From Ostrinia nubilalis (lineage: Eukaryota; Arthropoda; Insecta; Lepidoptera; Crambidae), in contig NC_087096.1 of assembly GCF_963855985.1 (NCBI RefSeq), forward strand, positions 4,402,001 to 4,466,000: a DNA stretch of 64,000 nucleotides, read 5' to 3'. Of the stretch, positions 26,676 to 38,100 are shown piece by piece (position 1 is the first letter of the stretch; each line of letters opens with the position of its first letter). The notes below the pieces were generated by a model. The model saw nothing but the letters and a program-made list of their open reading frames with translations. It searched no databases and had not been told where the DNA came from. Both the position numbers and the translations under genes were made by a program.

Positions 26676-27020
26676 TAACGATGGTGGAAGTATCAATTAA
26701 TGTAAGGGACATTTTGGCCAAAATGAGTTATATATACCAACGCATTCAGAATTTTCGGCTCTATCGATTGGTATACTTGAAATGTTGATATCTTTAAAAA
26801 AATGTCCCTTACCTTAAACATTTTTAGTCGTCTGAATACGACTTTTGGGGAAATAAATGATTTAAAGGACGTAAATTCCTTTTAATAATACAATTCAGCC
26901 CTTACCCTAAACTGTTGGTTTTAACTTTTGAACTCATTGAACCTTACTTCATTTTAAACTTTTTGATTTATCATAATTAGGCCCTTACGTTAATATGCAT
27001 ATAGGATATCAATTACTTTT

Positions 27021-27122
27021 TTTGGTGGTGATATGCATTTAATGCCTCCCACTCCTACTACACTTATGAACACTAAGTTGTCTTGTCTCTATCTTTTTTC
27101 TGTTCATTTTTACGCAGTTGGG
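27021..27122. repeat. Left arm of an inverted repeat around the RTE fragment
   Basis: This stretch (GGTGGTGATATGCATTTAATGCCTCC to TTTTTACGCAGTTGGG) recurs inverted at 28536-28628 and again in direct orientation at 28629-28710. The copies share AAGTTGTCTTGT, CTATCT and CTGTTCATTTTTACGCAGTT. The RTE coding fragment starts right after this arm. Confidence 0.7.
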
Positions 27123-28530
27123 TTTTTGACCGAGGGGCTGAAGGCTCTTCAGAAGCTGTTCAATTCCGTCATCCTCGAAGGAAAAACGCCTACGGTATGG
27201 CACAGAAGTGTGGTGATACTCTTCTTCAAAAAAGGCGACAAAACCTTGTTGAAGAATTATAGACCCATCTCACTTCTGAGCCATGTCTACAAGCTGTTTT
27301 CGAGAGTCATTACGAATCGTCTCGCTCGTAAGCTCGATAACTTCCAGCCTCTCAAACAAGCCGGTTTCCGAAAAGGCTTTAGTACACCACATACATACGC
27401 CACGGCAGATTATACAGAAGACCGAGGAGTATAGTCAGTCACTTTGCATGGCGTTTGTGGACTATGAGAAAGCTTCGATCGAGACCTGGGCAGTACCTAC
27501 TACAGTTTCTCCAACGGTGTCAAATTGACTATATCGATACATCGAAGTGTTGAAAGGCTTGTACGAAAACGCCACAACGTCGTTCCGTCTTCAGGATCAA
27601 GACTCGAAACCAGTTGCAGCAGCAGACAGGGGGAACTGAAAACTCCGAAACTGTTCACCACCTGGAGAACTGCTTCTGGACTGGAACGGATTCGGCATAA
27701 ATATCAACGGTGAGTAAATAACCCACCTTCGATTCGCACTCTAAAGGTTGGATTCTCTACACTCGGCAGTTGTTGACAATTATATATACCTAGTACAAAC
27801 AGTTCAGTTAGGCTGGTTATAGTGTCACGCGGACCGACCAGTGCGGATCCGCTCCACGCAGCCGATCTGTAAACTTCGAGGAAGCGTTTTAGAGTAATGC
27901 GGTCCGCAGGAATCGCTCGCTCCCTAGCAGTTCATACGGATTGGCTGTGCGGAGCGATCCGCACTGACGGTCCGCGTGACACTAAAACCAGCCTTAGGTA
28001 GGTCCAACTTCGAGGAAGAGGTCAATCGTCGAATCCAACTCGGCTGGCAACGTTCAGGAAGCTTCGCGATATTCTCACGTCTGAAATATCGCACTGTCTC
28101 AAGACAAAAGTCTTTGATAACTTATGGATCTGTGACGTGGTCGCTTACTGTGGGCCTCATAAGAAGACTCAATGTCAAAGGCGATGGAGCGTGCTATGCT
28201 CGTAGTGATTGAACCAGAAATGACGTGATCCGCAGGAGAACCAAAGTGACTGACATAGTCCGCAGAATCGCTAAAATCAAGTGGCAGTGAATGAAGCTCG
28301 TAGCTTGCAAAGCTGATGGCCGCTGGGGCAGAAAAATTCTTGAGTGGCGACCACGAGCTGGAAGACGTAATGTGCTGCAGACCTCCACTAGGTCGACCGA
28401 CGATCTGGTGAAGGTTGTAGGAGGTGCCTGGATGCGGGCGGCGCAGGACCGATTGTTGTGGAAATCTTTGGCGGAAGACCTTTGTCCAGCAATGGACGTC
28501 ATTCGGCTAAAACGAACGAACGATGATTGA
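27123..28530 (+). pseudogene. Decayed RTE-clade retrotransposon reverse transcriptase
   Basis: The first part encodes RT palm-domain motifs (FNSVILEGKTPTVW, FKKGD, NYRPISLL, KQAGFRKGFST). After a frameshift near 27400 it continues with MAFVDYEKA, the motif containing the first catalytic Asp. Later parts read GFGININGEY, SNFEEEVNRRIQLGW and, near the end, DGRWGRKILEWRPR and MRAAQD, all typical of RTE-like ORFs. There are several frameshifts and stops, the YADD box is lost, and a MITE interrupts it at 27811-27993. The 5' half with the endonuclease is missing. It is dead. Confidence 0.85.
27811..27993. mobile_element. Harbinger-type MITE inside the RTE fragment (183 bp)
   Basis: Terminal inverted repeats start GGCTGGTT and include TAGTGTCACGCGGACCG. 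The pairing continues imperfectly for about 60 bp per arm, so the whole element can fold into a hairpin. TTA is duplicated on both sides (27808-27810 and 27994-27996). Without the MITE and one TTA, the flanks join in frame as ...QTVQL-GRSNFEEEV..., the expected RTE sequence, which confirms a clean insertion. Confidence 0.9.
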
Positions 28531-28535
28531 AAAAA

Positions 28536-28715
28536 AACCTAACTGCGTAAAAATGAACAGAAAAAGATAGAAACAAGACAACTTGTTCACAAATGCAGAC
28601 GTAGGCATCATCAGTGACAAAATGTTTTGTTGGTGATGTGTATTTGATGCCTCCAACTGCATTTGTGAACACTAAGTTGTCTTGTTTCTATCTCTTCTCT
28701 TCGTTTTGTTAATGA
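28536..28715. repeat. Hairpin-forming inverted repeat
   Basis: The left arm (28555-28620, AGATAGAAACAAGACAACTTG to GATGCCTA inverted) pairs with the right arm (28640-28705, GATGCCTCC to CAAGTTGTCTTGTTTCTATCT-like sequence), giving about 65-75 bp of near-complementary stem. It is the same unit as the left flank of the RTE fragment at 27021-27122. Confidence 0.65.
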
Positions 28716-29100
28716 AAACTCGAATGCAACCTCTACTTACATCAGGTTTCAATGTTAAAATTGTCAAGTTACAATAATATTACTGTATTATTTATTCGTA
28801 AATGTACCTTACAACATACATGACATTCCATACTGTGAAATTTCAACATTGTAAGGTACAGTCAAGCTCGTTTTTTTAATGTAAGGGACATGCTATCTTT
28901 TAAACTACCCATTTTTCGAAAATTTGGCGTTTATATTATGAAAGAACAGAAAATTCTAAGAAACTTTGCCATAGAAACTATTTAAATCGTAACATCACAT
29001 AAAAAGATATTGAGGTATAAAGAAAAAAAAATCGTTTTTTGGCTCTCCTGAAAAGTCGTGTTTTGTCCCTTACAGTAATTGATATTTCCACCATCGATAA

Positions 29101-31680
29101 GCTCCTAGTAGACTCTATACCTACGTATGTATAACTCAGAGAATAGGCAATAAACTAGTCAGTCTACACAGACATCTGCTGTTTCGAGTTTTAGTTCTTC
29201 CCCATTATTATTACTCCCTTCTATTTTCTTGTCTCCAACTGCATAACTCCGATCGGCGCAGGCGCATCGATGTCAAAGGAGCTGTTGGCTACGAGTGATA
29301 TCACAATTTCGTATTGCCATAGGTTATCGTGTTCCACCAGATCCATTATACATACAATTGCATCCGTTTGTGCCGATAAACTATGTTGATATGAGCACCC
29401 GACCCTTTGCGGCTTGTTCTTGGATTACGTACGGTACTTCAAAAATATGTTTTGTAGATTTAAATATTAGATTAATCGGATTTCACATAAACATAATTTT
29501 AGCTAAAGGGGGTTAACGCAAATCATTACACATATTATCGATTAACACAAACATTATATTTAGCTAAATTGGAGGAGTTTTTGGGATTTGTATCGCACAA
29601 AACGAATGTTCCACTTGAAAAAAAAAATCAATCAATAAATCATTTATTGTGTTTGTTATAGGTAATACAATAACACAGGGTTGATGGGTACTTATCGATT
29701 TTGTAGATAATGTAGACGTAGAGCTTTACAAAAATATTGGTAACATAATATCAGTTAATGTGGCATATAGGCTGTTCCACCATCCATGAATTACTTACTA
29801 TGCTTTTTTTACGCGTTACACCATTGATATATCTAAAACTTTTTGGATACGTAGCTACGATGTTTCAAAACACTGTAATGAGTAAAGTTCCAGTTCAATC
29901 CCCTAAAAAATCACTGATATGGAAATAAGTAAGTAAATAACTAAATTCATTTCTATCTTATCATTTAACTCTGTATGTTATTTACTCTCTGATCGCTTTA
30001 ATGACGTGATCAAAGTTGACCTGCGATTTATAACTTTATTTAATCTTAACCACGAAAACACGTTATGACTTGATTTGTTTAATTTTTGTAGTTTATTTTC
30101 GGCGTTACTTTAATATTGATATCATCCAATAATAACGCAATCAATCAGCTAAAAGAGAGCAGATTATTTACAATTTGCAAAAGTATTTTAGCCGACTTCA
30201 AAATAGGAGGACGTTCTCAATTCGAGTGTATGTTTTTCTATTTTGCCTTCGTATTTGTATGTAATAGGTAATTAATGTTCTTTGACATTGAATTTGTGTT
30301 ATTGTTTCGGAAATGTACTTAAATCAAATATGATTTAAACTTAATTTAAATTATAACAGCTAGCTGGAACGCAATAACGGTGGAAAGTGCGTTTATCCTC
30401 CATTATTTTTCACTACATTCAACCGGAGACACAGGGCCGTATTGAAGGCAAAGAAATCTTTTTGCTATCAACTGATTAAAACAACTGTTCTAAAATATGT
30501 ATGTTAGAACCTACTCTCCATTTAACGAGTACGTGTAGATATTAGTTTTCTTCAACAATCATTTTTATTTTGCTTCATTATTACATAAACCTTTATTATG
30601 TTAATGATGTAGATCTGGGCATTTTATCTAAATGTCTGTCACTCTTTGTGGAGCTTTGTTTGCGGAGGATTGTTGCGAACTAATAAGGGATGATAGATCT
30701 GTAGTTTTTTTGGGGCTCATTACAGTTCCAATGGCCCCCTTTCCGCCCTTAATCCGTGCCTGTCTCCCGCACTATCGCCCTCGCACCTATATAAATCGGG
30801 CATGTCCATTCCAGCCCGAGGCACTTTTTGATCTGGCGCGCGCTTAAGTTATGGGCCCCCGGTGACCGGGCTGTCCTGATACACGGTTTGTTTGCCCGGG
30901 TTCATAAACCACGCGACTGTACGAGATTAACTCGGTGTCAGGTGGTTGGTTAATTAGTGGGAATTAAATTAAATGTGACGCAATTTAAATTGGAAGTTTT
31001 TATTTGCATTTAATGCATGGTTTCTATCTGAATGACTGTCACACACCTATCTTACCAGATTACCTGCTACTTATACTACAGAATAGATAAATACCTCATA
31101 CTGAAAAAGATACGTAGCTAAGTTACTCTACGTATCCACAGGTCCGTAAGAATGTGAATTTAGTCTCTCACTGAATGATGTAAGTGAAAAACCCCACAGG
31201 TTAGCTAGGAAATGTTTATATTATTGTTAGTGAATTAAAATAAATATGTTTTTTATCTGATCTGTTTTTAATGTCATTTCTGTAATAGCAAAATGGTCTT
31301 TTAATATGCATGCTATGCTAACCCCTTTGTGATAAAAACACGAGTTTTATTAAAAAGAAACCACTTCTCCCCACCACAAGACAAGTGAGTCTGTACAAAA
31401 TACAATAAAACTATTGATGCGCGCCGTGAATCATCTTTATGGGCTATTCCGCAGTAGATTTCGGCAATTTAGTGAATTGTTGTCTACTCCTAGCCTGAAA
31501 TATCGCCTGGTGACGTACTGGAACTGCCTGAGGTCCTCAGTACATACCTACCGTAGAACCGTGTTAAAATTACACTAGTGTAAGAAGAGAGAGATATGAA
31601 TCTGCAACTTAGAATACATCAGTTGAACGACGACCTAATAATGATTGCATCTGTAGTTATCAACAATGAGGAAGCTCTTA
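29101..31680. other. No gene seen
   Basis: Short open frames only. CAATCAATAAATCATTTATT at 29631-29650 looks like the antisense 3' tail of a non-LTR element, but nothing more of it can be recognised. A GC-rich patch with TATATAAAT lies at 30740-30900. Confidence 0.4.
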
Positions 31681-31691
31681 GCCTGCATCTT

Positions 31692-31908
31692 TGTTGGTTT
31701 CTATTCAATTCAATTCTTTATTGCAACAGTCAGTCAGTCAAATGACGGCCACTGCTGAACAAAGGCCTCCCCTAAGGATTTCCACCACGACCAGTCCCAC
31801 GCCGCCCGCATCCTGGCACCTCCCGCGACTCTCACCAGATCGTCGGTCCACCTAGTGGAGGGCCTGCCCATACTACGTCGCCCGTGGTCGCCATTCGAGA
31901 ACTTTTCT
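31692..31908 (-). repeat. 5'-truncated RTE-type insertion with an 11-bp duplication
   Basis: On the minus strand it encodes the end of an RTE ORF: GRPSTRWTDDLVRVAGGARM, then WWKSLGEAFVQQW. After that come (ACTG)n and a TTGCAATAAAG-type tail. GCCTGCATCTT flanks it on both sides (31681-31691 and 31909-31919), a target-site duplication of normal length for non-LTR elements. The frame is open across the fragment, so this copy is fairly young. Confidence 0.85.
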
Positions 31909-31919
31909 GCCTGCATCTT

Positions 31920-33050
31920 ACCTGAAGGAAAGTGAAGAGCAGGGCAAAGGTGGAAGCTTCATTCGGAATCTTCAACCTTAAAGTAACCGGCTAGATACCT
32001 CTAACTGATGGAATACAAAAGTCTGCGTCTGGATGAAAAAAAGCGGGAGATAGTTTAGCGAGTTTGTAAAAAATGAAATTGAAAAAATCTTTGTAAAGCT
32101 TTGTAACATTCATTGATGGTCTATACTCAAGTACAGACCAAAAGCTGTGATTGTCTTAAACATGCGCATTCTAAATTACAATCACAAGTAGGTACCTATT
32201 TGAGCTTGAATTGTTTTTTGGGTGTAGTTTCATTTTCGTAGTCATGGCAAATATGAATCAAACGACTCTACATTTTGTAGAAATGACGCAGTTCATAAAA
32301 TAATTAAGTTATTTTTGCCTTCTACAATATTCTTCTTTCTATAAAAAAGTGAGCTGCAAGCCTTTAGCGTTTCTTTATGTATTTTACACTTAAAAACTTT
32401 TCTTTATTTTTTCTTCATAAAGAGCTGAATTTGCACAAAAATTAGAACAGCTAATTATTATTACATAAGTTCATATCTGGTCACTGTCGTCACAAGCATT
32501 TCAATTGCTTGTTTACCATCTAAAACACATAAATTACATCTATCAGTCGGCATTCACAAAGGAAGCAGAATTTTGAAACTCTTTATCTGAGTCGGTTAAC
32601 AAAGTAAATTAAAAGGGTGACCCCGCCGCTCCAAAAACCCAGCCCCGTTTTATAATTGCGTCGACATCTATATTAATATTCAATAAGTAAGGAGACGGTA
32701 ACATGAAAAAAGTTTTACTTCAAATTTATTATGTACTGATAACCTTGGTATCATCGAATCCATCAGCACAGCCATCAGTGTGTTAGTGGACTACTTTGTT
32801 TTTGTCGCTTCATGTTTTACTGTTCAGATAAAACAGTCATAAAAACGTTTCAATTAAACTGATGAAATAGTTAAAAGTTATTCTTGTTATTATATTGATA
32901 GCATGTGCGAAATCACAAACTAAACGACGATTATCTCTGACTCGTGCGTGGTTACTAGAAAAAAGGTAGATACTCAAATGTTTCATATTTTTGGGCCAGA
33001 GGAGTGCAATTAGGTCCTTAGAATCTTGTCTTTTTAATAAAAATAAAATT
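31920..33050. other. No gene seen
   Basis: No open frame or repeat that I can support. Confidence 0.4.
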
Positions 33051-33054
33051 CAAA

Positions 33055-34505
33055 TTCAAATTCAAATTCATTTATTCACAGAAATACACGTCCATTAGAT
33101 GTTTGTAAATAATCAATTTCGTTACAGTGTACCTTGCCATAACTGGCATGTGAAAGTTAATTAGGAGAACATGTCAAAATATTAATAATCTTATGAAAAG
33201 TCATTTGATAAAATCATAACAATGTCAACAATCCAATTATACTAATCATTACAATTAAATGTCAATTACATAAAATAACACACAACCAATATTAATACAT
33301 AAAATTTCACAATTATTTAATTCTAAAAAAACTCATTTACAGAGTAGAAACATTTATCGAGCAGCCACTTGTGCAATACATTTCTAAATTCAGGCATAGA
33401 AGCTCCCAGTATATAAGCTGGCAGTTTATTGAAAACTCTTATAGCCATACAAAATACATTTCTTTTATATAACGTTAAATTAATTTTGGGCAAATACAAT
33501 CTGTTCTTGTGGCGAGTAGTCTTTTCTAATACCTGTTCATGCGTCTTAAAATTATCAGGATGTTTTTTTACAAATAGGCATAATTCCTTGATATATAAAC
33601 ATGGCAATGGCAATATTTTTAATTTTTTGAAGAGTGGTTTACAACTATCTCTATAGCCTGCCCCACACATCGCACGCATGCATTTTTTTTGTATTTTAAA
33701 TACTTTTTCGGAATCAACAGAGTTCCCCCAGAGAATAATTCCATAATTTAGTATAGAGGAGACATAACCGTAATATGCCGACATCATTGCTTCATTGTTT
33801 GAAACGTATTTTAATCTTTTTAATACAAATACAAATCTATCTAGTTTATTGCACACATTATCGATATGTGGTTTCCATGTGCAGTGTTTGTCGAGAATTA
33901 CACCTAGAAATTTAGTTGTTTCGACCTCATTGATAGATTTATTTTGATAATGGATATTTAATTTAATGTCTCTCGATTGAGTTGTCTTAAAATGTATCCT
34001 ATTTGTTTTGTCAATGTTTATTTTCATATTATTACTATCTAACCATGTCATCAATGTTTTTATTGTGTTGTTTATTTCAGTTTCAAGATCATAAGTTTTA
34101 TCTGCTTTAATTAATATTGTCGTGTCGTCAGCATAAAGTAAACATTTGTGTCGTATTGTGTCGGGAAGATCATTAATGTACAATAAAAATAATATTGGAC
34201 CCAAAATGCTTCCTTGGGGGACTCCAGTATCATTTATCACACAGTCAGAGAAAAAATCCTTTTTATAAAAATTCTGTAATCTATTTATTTTAGTACATTG
34301 CATTCGGCCACTGAGATAACTTGTGAACCAGTCATTTGCAATACCACGAATTCCATAACTGTGCAATTTATTTAACAGTTTTGTGTGGTTTACAAAGTCA
34401 AACGCTTTACTCAAGTCTAGGAAAATTGCCACTAAGGGAACCCCGTCGTTGATACTCTCGGTGACATATTTCATCAAATTAAAGCAGGCACTGGCTATCT
34501 TAGCT
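33055..34505 (-). mobile_element. 5'-truncated CR1-like non-LTR retrotransposon
   Basis: It carries the C-terminal two thirds of a reverse transcriptase ORF, about 270 bases of 3' UTR and a tail. On the minus strand it ends AATAAA then (TTTGAA)n, at 33055-33085 of the plus strand. Microsatellite-like tails instead of poly(A) are usual for the CR1 group. The 5' end stops inside the RT domain at about 34505. No target duplication could be made out. Confidence 0.8.
33323..34477 (-). pseudogene. CR1-like reverse transcriptase, 5'-truncated but otherwise open
   Basis: About 384 residues without a stop or frameshift. Motifs in order: IFLDLSKAFDFVNH (first catalytic Asp) at about residue 18; TGVPQGSILGPILFLLYIND at about 84; YADDTTIL (the catalytic pair) at about 115; TKFLGVILD (thumb) at about 189. 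A C-terminal domain with WG and KK repeats follows. The endonuclease and the N-terminal RT motifs are missing because of the 5' truncation. The frame is open upstream of the first Met codon to about 34505 (ACFNLMKYVTES), so the ATG is not a real start. The intact frame points to recent insertion. YADD, the CR1-type tail and the sequence style favour the CR1/L2 group over Jockey. Confidence 0.85.
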
Positions 34506-34670
34506 ATAATATAATATAGCTTAAAATATTGTCATGAAAACTAGGTAATTGTAGAGATCATAATTATATTTGATACTACTTTTGAAGGTATTTTTTGAGG
34601 GTATTTTTTGAGGGTACTTTTGAAGTAAAGATTTTAATTTGATTTTTAATGCAAATCTGGTGACATACGC

Positions 34671-34808
34671 CCGTATTCACAAACGATGCTTGCTTAAGTG
34701 AAGCAGCAAATCGAACACACAGCGTTGAATAGAGCTCTGTGTTTGGTTCATGTGTCACCCTGTGCGTCCACGCGCACTGTGCAACCTCATATTAATGTTT
34801 GTGAAGGC
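34671..34808. mobile_element. Possible MITE
   Basis: CGCCCGTATTCACAAACGATG near the left side and TTTGTGAAGGCG on the right are weakly inverted. Short ATA words flank them. The match is interrupted, so this is only a candidate. Confidence 0.3.
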
Positions 34809-34908
34809 GATAGATTGATCTTTCTGCTTCACGGAGCCCCGTAGATTTGTAGGAGAGGTCTTGGTGATTGGACTGATACTTGTCAATACGACATACGACT
34901 TTAATTTA

Positions 34909-35234
34909 ACCGCCTCTGTGGTCTAGTGGTAAGACCTACTTCAGACGCAGAGGTCCCGGGTTCGATTCCCAGGGGATGCAGATTTTTCTGTTCGGTTTGG
35001 TCGGTGGTAGGACTTGTTCTAAGTCCGCCTGGCTAGCTACCACCATCTTACCTAAGTCTGTCGCCATAGCAACAATATTAACAGCATTGTTGTGTTCCGG
35101 CAGTTAGAGGTAAGATAGCCAGTTCCTCCGTGGTTGAGGATTTCGGGTGAAGCTCGCTTCCACCTTCGGCCTAATCATCACTTACCATCAGGTGAGATAC
35201 AGGCCAAGAGCTTCCTCGTTGGGAATAAAAAAAA
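34909..35234 (+). repeat. Full-length tRNA-derived SINE
   Basis: The head is tRNA-like: an A box TGGTCTAGTGG at 34919-34929 and a B box GGTTCGATTCC at 34959-34969, the internal RNA polymerase III promoter. Then come a family-specific body (GTCGGTGGTAGGACTTG, GTTCCGGCAGTTAGAGG, CATCAGGTGAGATACAGGCC) and an AATAAAAAAAA tail. Partial copies lie at 3385, 25660 and 42103. The head is not a working tRNA gene: its 3' half runs into the SINE body without an acceptor stem. SINEs of this type are mobilised by a partner LINE. Confidence 0.85.
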
Positions 35235-37886
35235 CGAATCTGTCAAGTTACACAGAGCTAGCTCATCAGCAAATTATACACGCACTTATCTCGTGCCCCG
35301 CGACCCACACTTGTTTTGATCAACTGTGGAACACATGTTTTATCTGTGTTTTTCTCAGTTGCCTAATTATTATATTAAATACGCGACATATTGATTTGGG
35401 AGTTGGAGATATTGTTAACCATGTTGTTTTAACCTTATTCTATTACATTGGCTGTAAATGTACGAGTATCTATTGTTTACGTTTACAAACGTAGACGTGA
35501 AGTCTATTTTTGTAATCCTTACATTATGTGTAGGTAAAGTAAGAACTATTTTTTTAATTTCATTCGTAGGATTTGTGTGAAGTCCGAACTAGTATGAAGT
35601 CATTTATTTACTTTATTTAACTACATTTGACAAAAACCAACATAATATCTATTGTGACTAGAATCCAGATAGCTTCATTCAGTGTTTCGTATTTATCTTG
35701 AATCGTCATGAATCACAAACATGAGACAAGGAAAATAATTCGTAGATTCGTAAATGCATTCCAAAACTTTGCACTCAAGTCTCTATAATCCGACTGCTCC
35801 GCTAACCATTATCATGACCTATGATCAGTTAAAGACCTTTAAAAAACAATACCAACAAAAACATTTCGCGGGCATTTCAGAAATTACGCAAAAAGCATAG
35901 GTCTGTGGAGATTATTACCCAGTACACTCCGCCCGGAGCCGGCGGCCGGTGCGGACGCAATCTAGCACCTACTTAGCTATCTCGCTGGCGTAACTACTTC
36001 CTTAAACCACAGTTAAACGGACGCTCAGCCAGCCCATTTTGGACAAACATCCTAGAAACAAGCTAAAACAGAACATACCTCAAGATGAGAATGAATGAAG
36101 AGAATTAACATGAAAACAAAGAACACAGGCAAGTTCTTTTTCATGAAGGGCTCTGTCATAATTATCCACAAATGAAATAATTTGCAATAAAATAAAACAG
36201 ATTGAATTTGAGACGTCAATTAAAGTACGTCAGCTACGAGGCTACGAAATAATGACAAGTTATAAGGTAAGCCTGTAAATTGTCATTTCGTAGCCTCGTA
36301 GCGCGTAGCAAAGCGCCTTATTCACAATGACAACAGCAGTGCTTTTTATGGTTTTGTATGTGCACCATTAGATTATGAGAAGATTAAAAACTCTTTTTAA
36401 TCCGTGTTTATTAAGCAACTTTACGAGTCTATAGATGACCGCACTTTTAGACTTCTTGAACAATTATTAGGTACTCTACTCTATATAGATTTAGTCGTAA
36501 TGCCTGGAAAAAATGAAATGGTATTTGTTTTACATGGAGCGACAAAAATTTTAGCTACAGTCAAAGGTATATGAGCCCTAGACAACTGGCAAAACATGAC
36601 AGTTTAATGTCGAAAGGCTGTTTTTTTGGATGGAGCTACATCGCTCCGTGAACGGATTCGATTTTCCATTCGATTAAAAAGTGCCACTTGTCTAGACCTA
36701 CAGATATCGGCCTGTCTGTTTTATTTTAACTGTGGCAAAGTCGACGACGAGCCGGCTACGGGCCGTGAAATTCTAAATAAGACAACCTCCAACACCTCGG
36801 TTTTACATTATAAAGTATCCAATCTGTATGACGTCTCCGACTAAATCGGAACCTTCAGTGCATACAATTAAGTCTATATTAACTGTGCAGTGGTTTAGCG
36901 GTGTACAGAACTTTCAAAGATGTTCATACATATGATTTGTGTTCTTTGTTATTCTCTATTGTTAGACCTCGAGTCAGGTTGGTTCTGTCCAGAGGATATG
37001 TCTTAGATAAGTTACTTTGCCAAAATGTAGAGTTTACAGTTCAATTATGCGTTAATTTTCATATTTTTTGCATATCAAAGGTAAGCTAGACTAAAAGAAA
37101 AGGCCTTTTTTATCAAAATCGTATAAAGAGACGCAAGTAAAAGCTAATAAGTAATACACTTATCAAAATGCTATGATACATAGTAAGTATATGTATATTT
37201 TGCGAATCAATCCAAAATTGCTAACTATAGCCTTAAAGTTAATAATTGTTTGAATGCTTTAGTCCAAGATAACGCTTTAAAATACGAGTAGGTAGTACAC
37301 AACATGTAAGTATGTGTCAACTAGTTTATGGACCTTTGTCGCTTATTGCTGCAGTAGCCTAAGCATACGATGACAGTACATCAAGCTAAGCACTATTGCA
37401 TCTTAATAAGTGGTAATAGGTGCTATTTTGCAACAAAATGTATAGTCTAACGTGCTGTCGACTGTGCAACGCCATAAATGAGTTATTGGCTACTGTAAAG
37501 GAGCTTGAAGTCATTTATGGGTGTTTAGGCAAGCGCTTTGTCACGGGGTTTATTTAAGTAGATGTTTTTACTATCTTGTTACAACATAAGGTGGATAATA
37601 ATGTGGATTTTAAAGGTTGTTCCTCTGTAATGTAATTTGTACCGTGATGTCAGACTACTTTTAGCTGCCAAGGCTCTGAATCCTGAACCAACCAAACGAC
37701 TAGGCTTTTAACTAATGTTCATAGTCCAGTCATAATAGTAAAATCCAGCAAGCAAGTGAGTTTTGATCCCATCTGAATTGGATCTAAAACATTTTTTCTT
37801 TGTAGTGTGATTTGTACCCTGGTGTCCAACTTCATTAGCTACCAATGTATTATTTAAACCGAAGAAAAGACGAATTTCTCCGTAGT
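35235..37886. other. No supported gene
   Basis: Short open frames only. A 70-nt hairpin lies at 36233-36302 and a GC-rich patch at 35930-35990. Confidence 0.4.
36233..36302. repeat. Small perfect-looking hairpin
   Basis: GCTACGAGGCTACGAAA-TAATGACAA pairs with TTGTCA-TTTCGTAGCCTCGTAGC across a loop of about 21 bases, leaving one bulge. The size fits a miRNA precursor or a tiny inverted-repeat element. I see no known miRNA seed. Confidence 0.6.
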
Positions 37887-38100
37887 CAAATCAAATCAAA
37901 TCTAAAATATTTTATTCAATTTAGACCAATATTTTGGCACTTATGAACGTCAAAATAATAATTTAAAAAAGTAGCCCTTAAGGGGCACTTTACATGTCTG
38001 CTTATCTTTTGGGCCCTACCAGCGCTTCGTTCAGCGATCAAGCAATCCAGTACGTGAAAGGTTGTAAACCCATCTGAAGTATAATTCATTTTATACAATG
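37887..38100 (-). repeat. 3' end of a non-LTR retrotransposon
   Basis: CAAATCAAATCAAATC followed by a TTTATTCAATTTAGACCA run is, on the minus strand, an AATAAA plus (TTTGA)n-type ending. GGCACTTATGAACGTCAAA is typical of a common lepidopteran 3' UTR. No RT-coding part is visible. The right limit is approximate. Confidence 0.55.

Larger units (their letters stand above)
26679..29096. mobile_element. Unclassified TIR transposon with a 4-bp ATAA duplication
   Basis: The two ends match as inverted repeats over 33 bp with two mismatches, starting CGATGGTGGAA and including ATCAATTA and TGTAAGGGACA. ATAA flanks both ends (26675-26678 and 29097-29100). The motif GTAAGGGAC and its complement recur inside both ends (26701, 26803, 26898, 26981, 28881 and 29064), as subterminal transposase-binding repeats do. 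No transposase is left: the inside holds a decayed RTE retrotransposon and its flanking inverted repeats. I cannot place the superfamily from ends and duplication alone. Confidence 0.7.

Noticed and set aside
30740..30850. TATATAAAT in a GC-rich patch as a promoter
   Set aside because: No initiator at a convincing distance and no plausible coding sequence downstream.
34911..34982. A tRNA-like sequence with A and B boxes
   Set aside because: It is the head of a SINE: it has no acceptor stem pairing, and the sequence continues into a body shared with the copies at 3385, 25660 and 42103.
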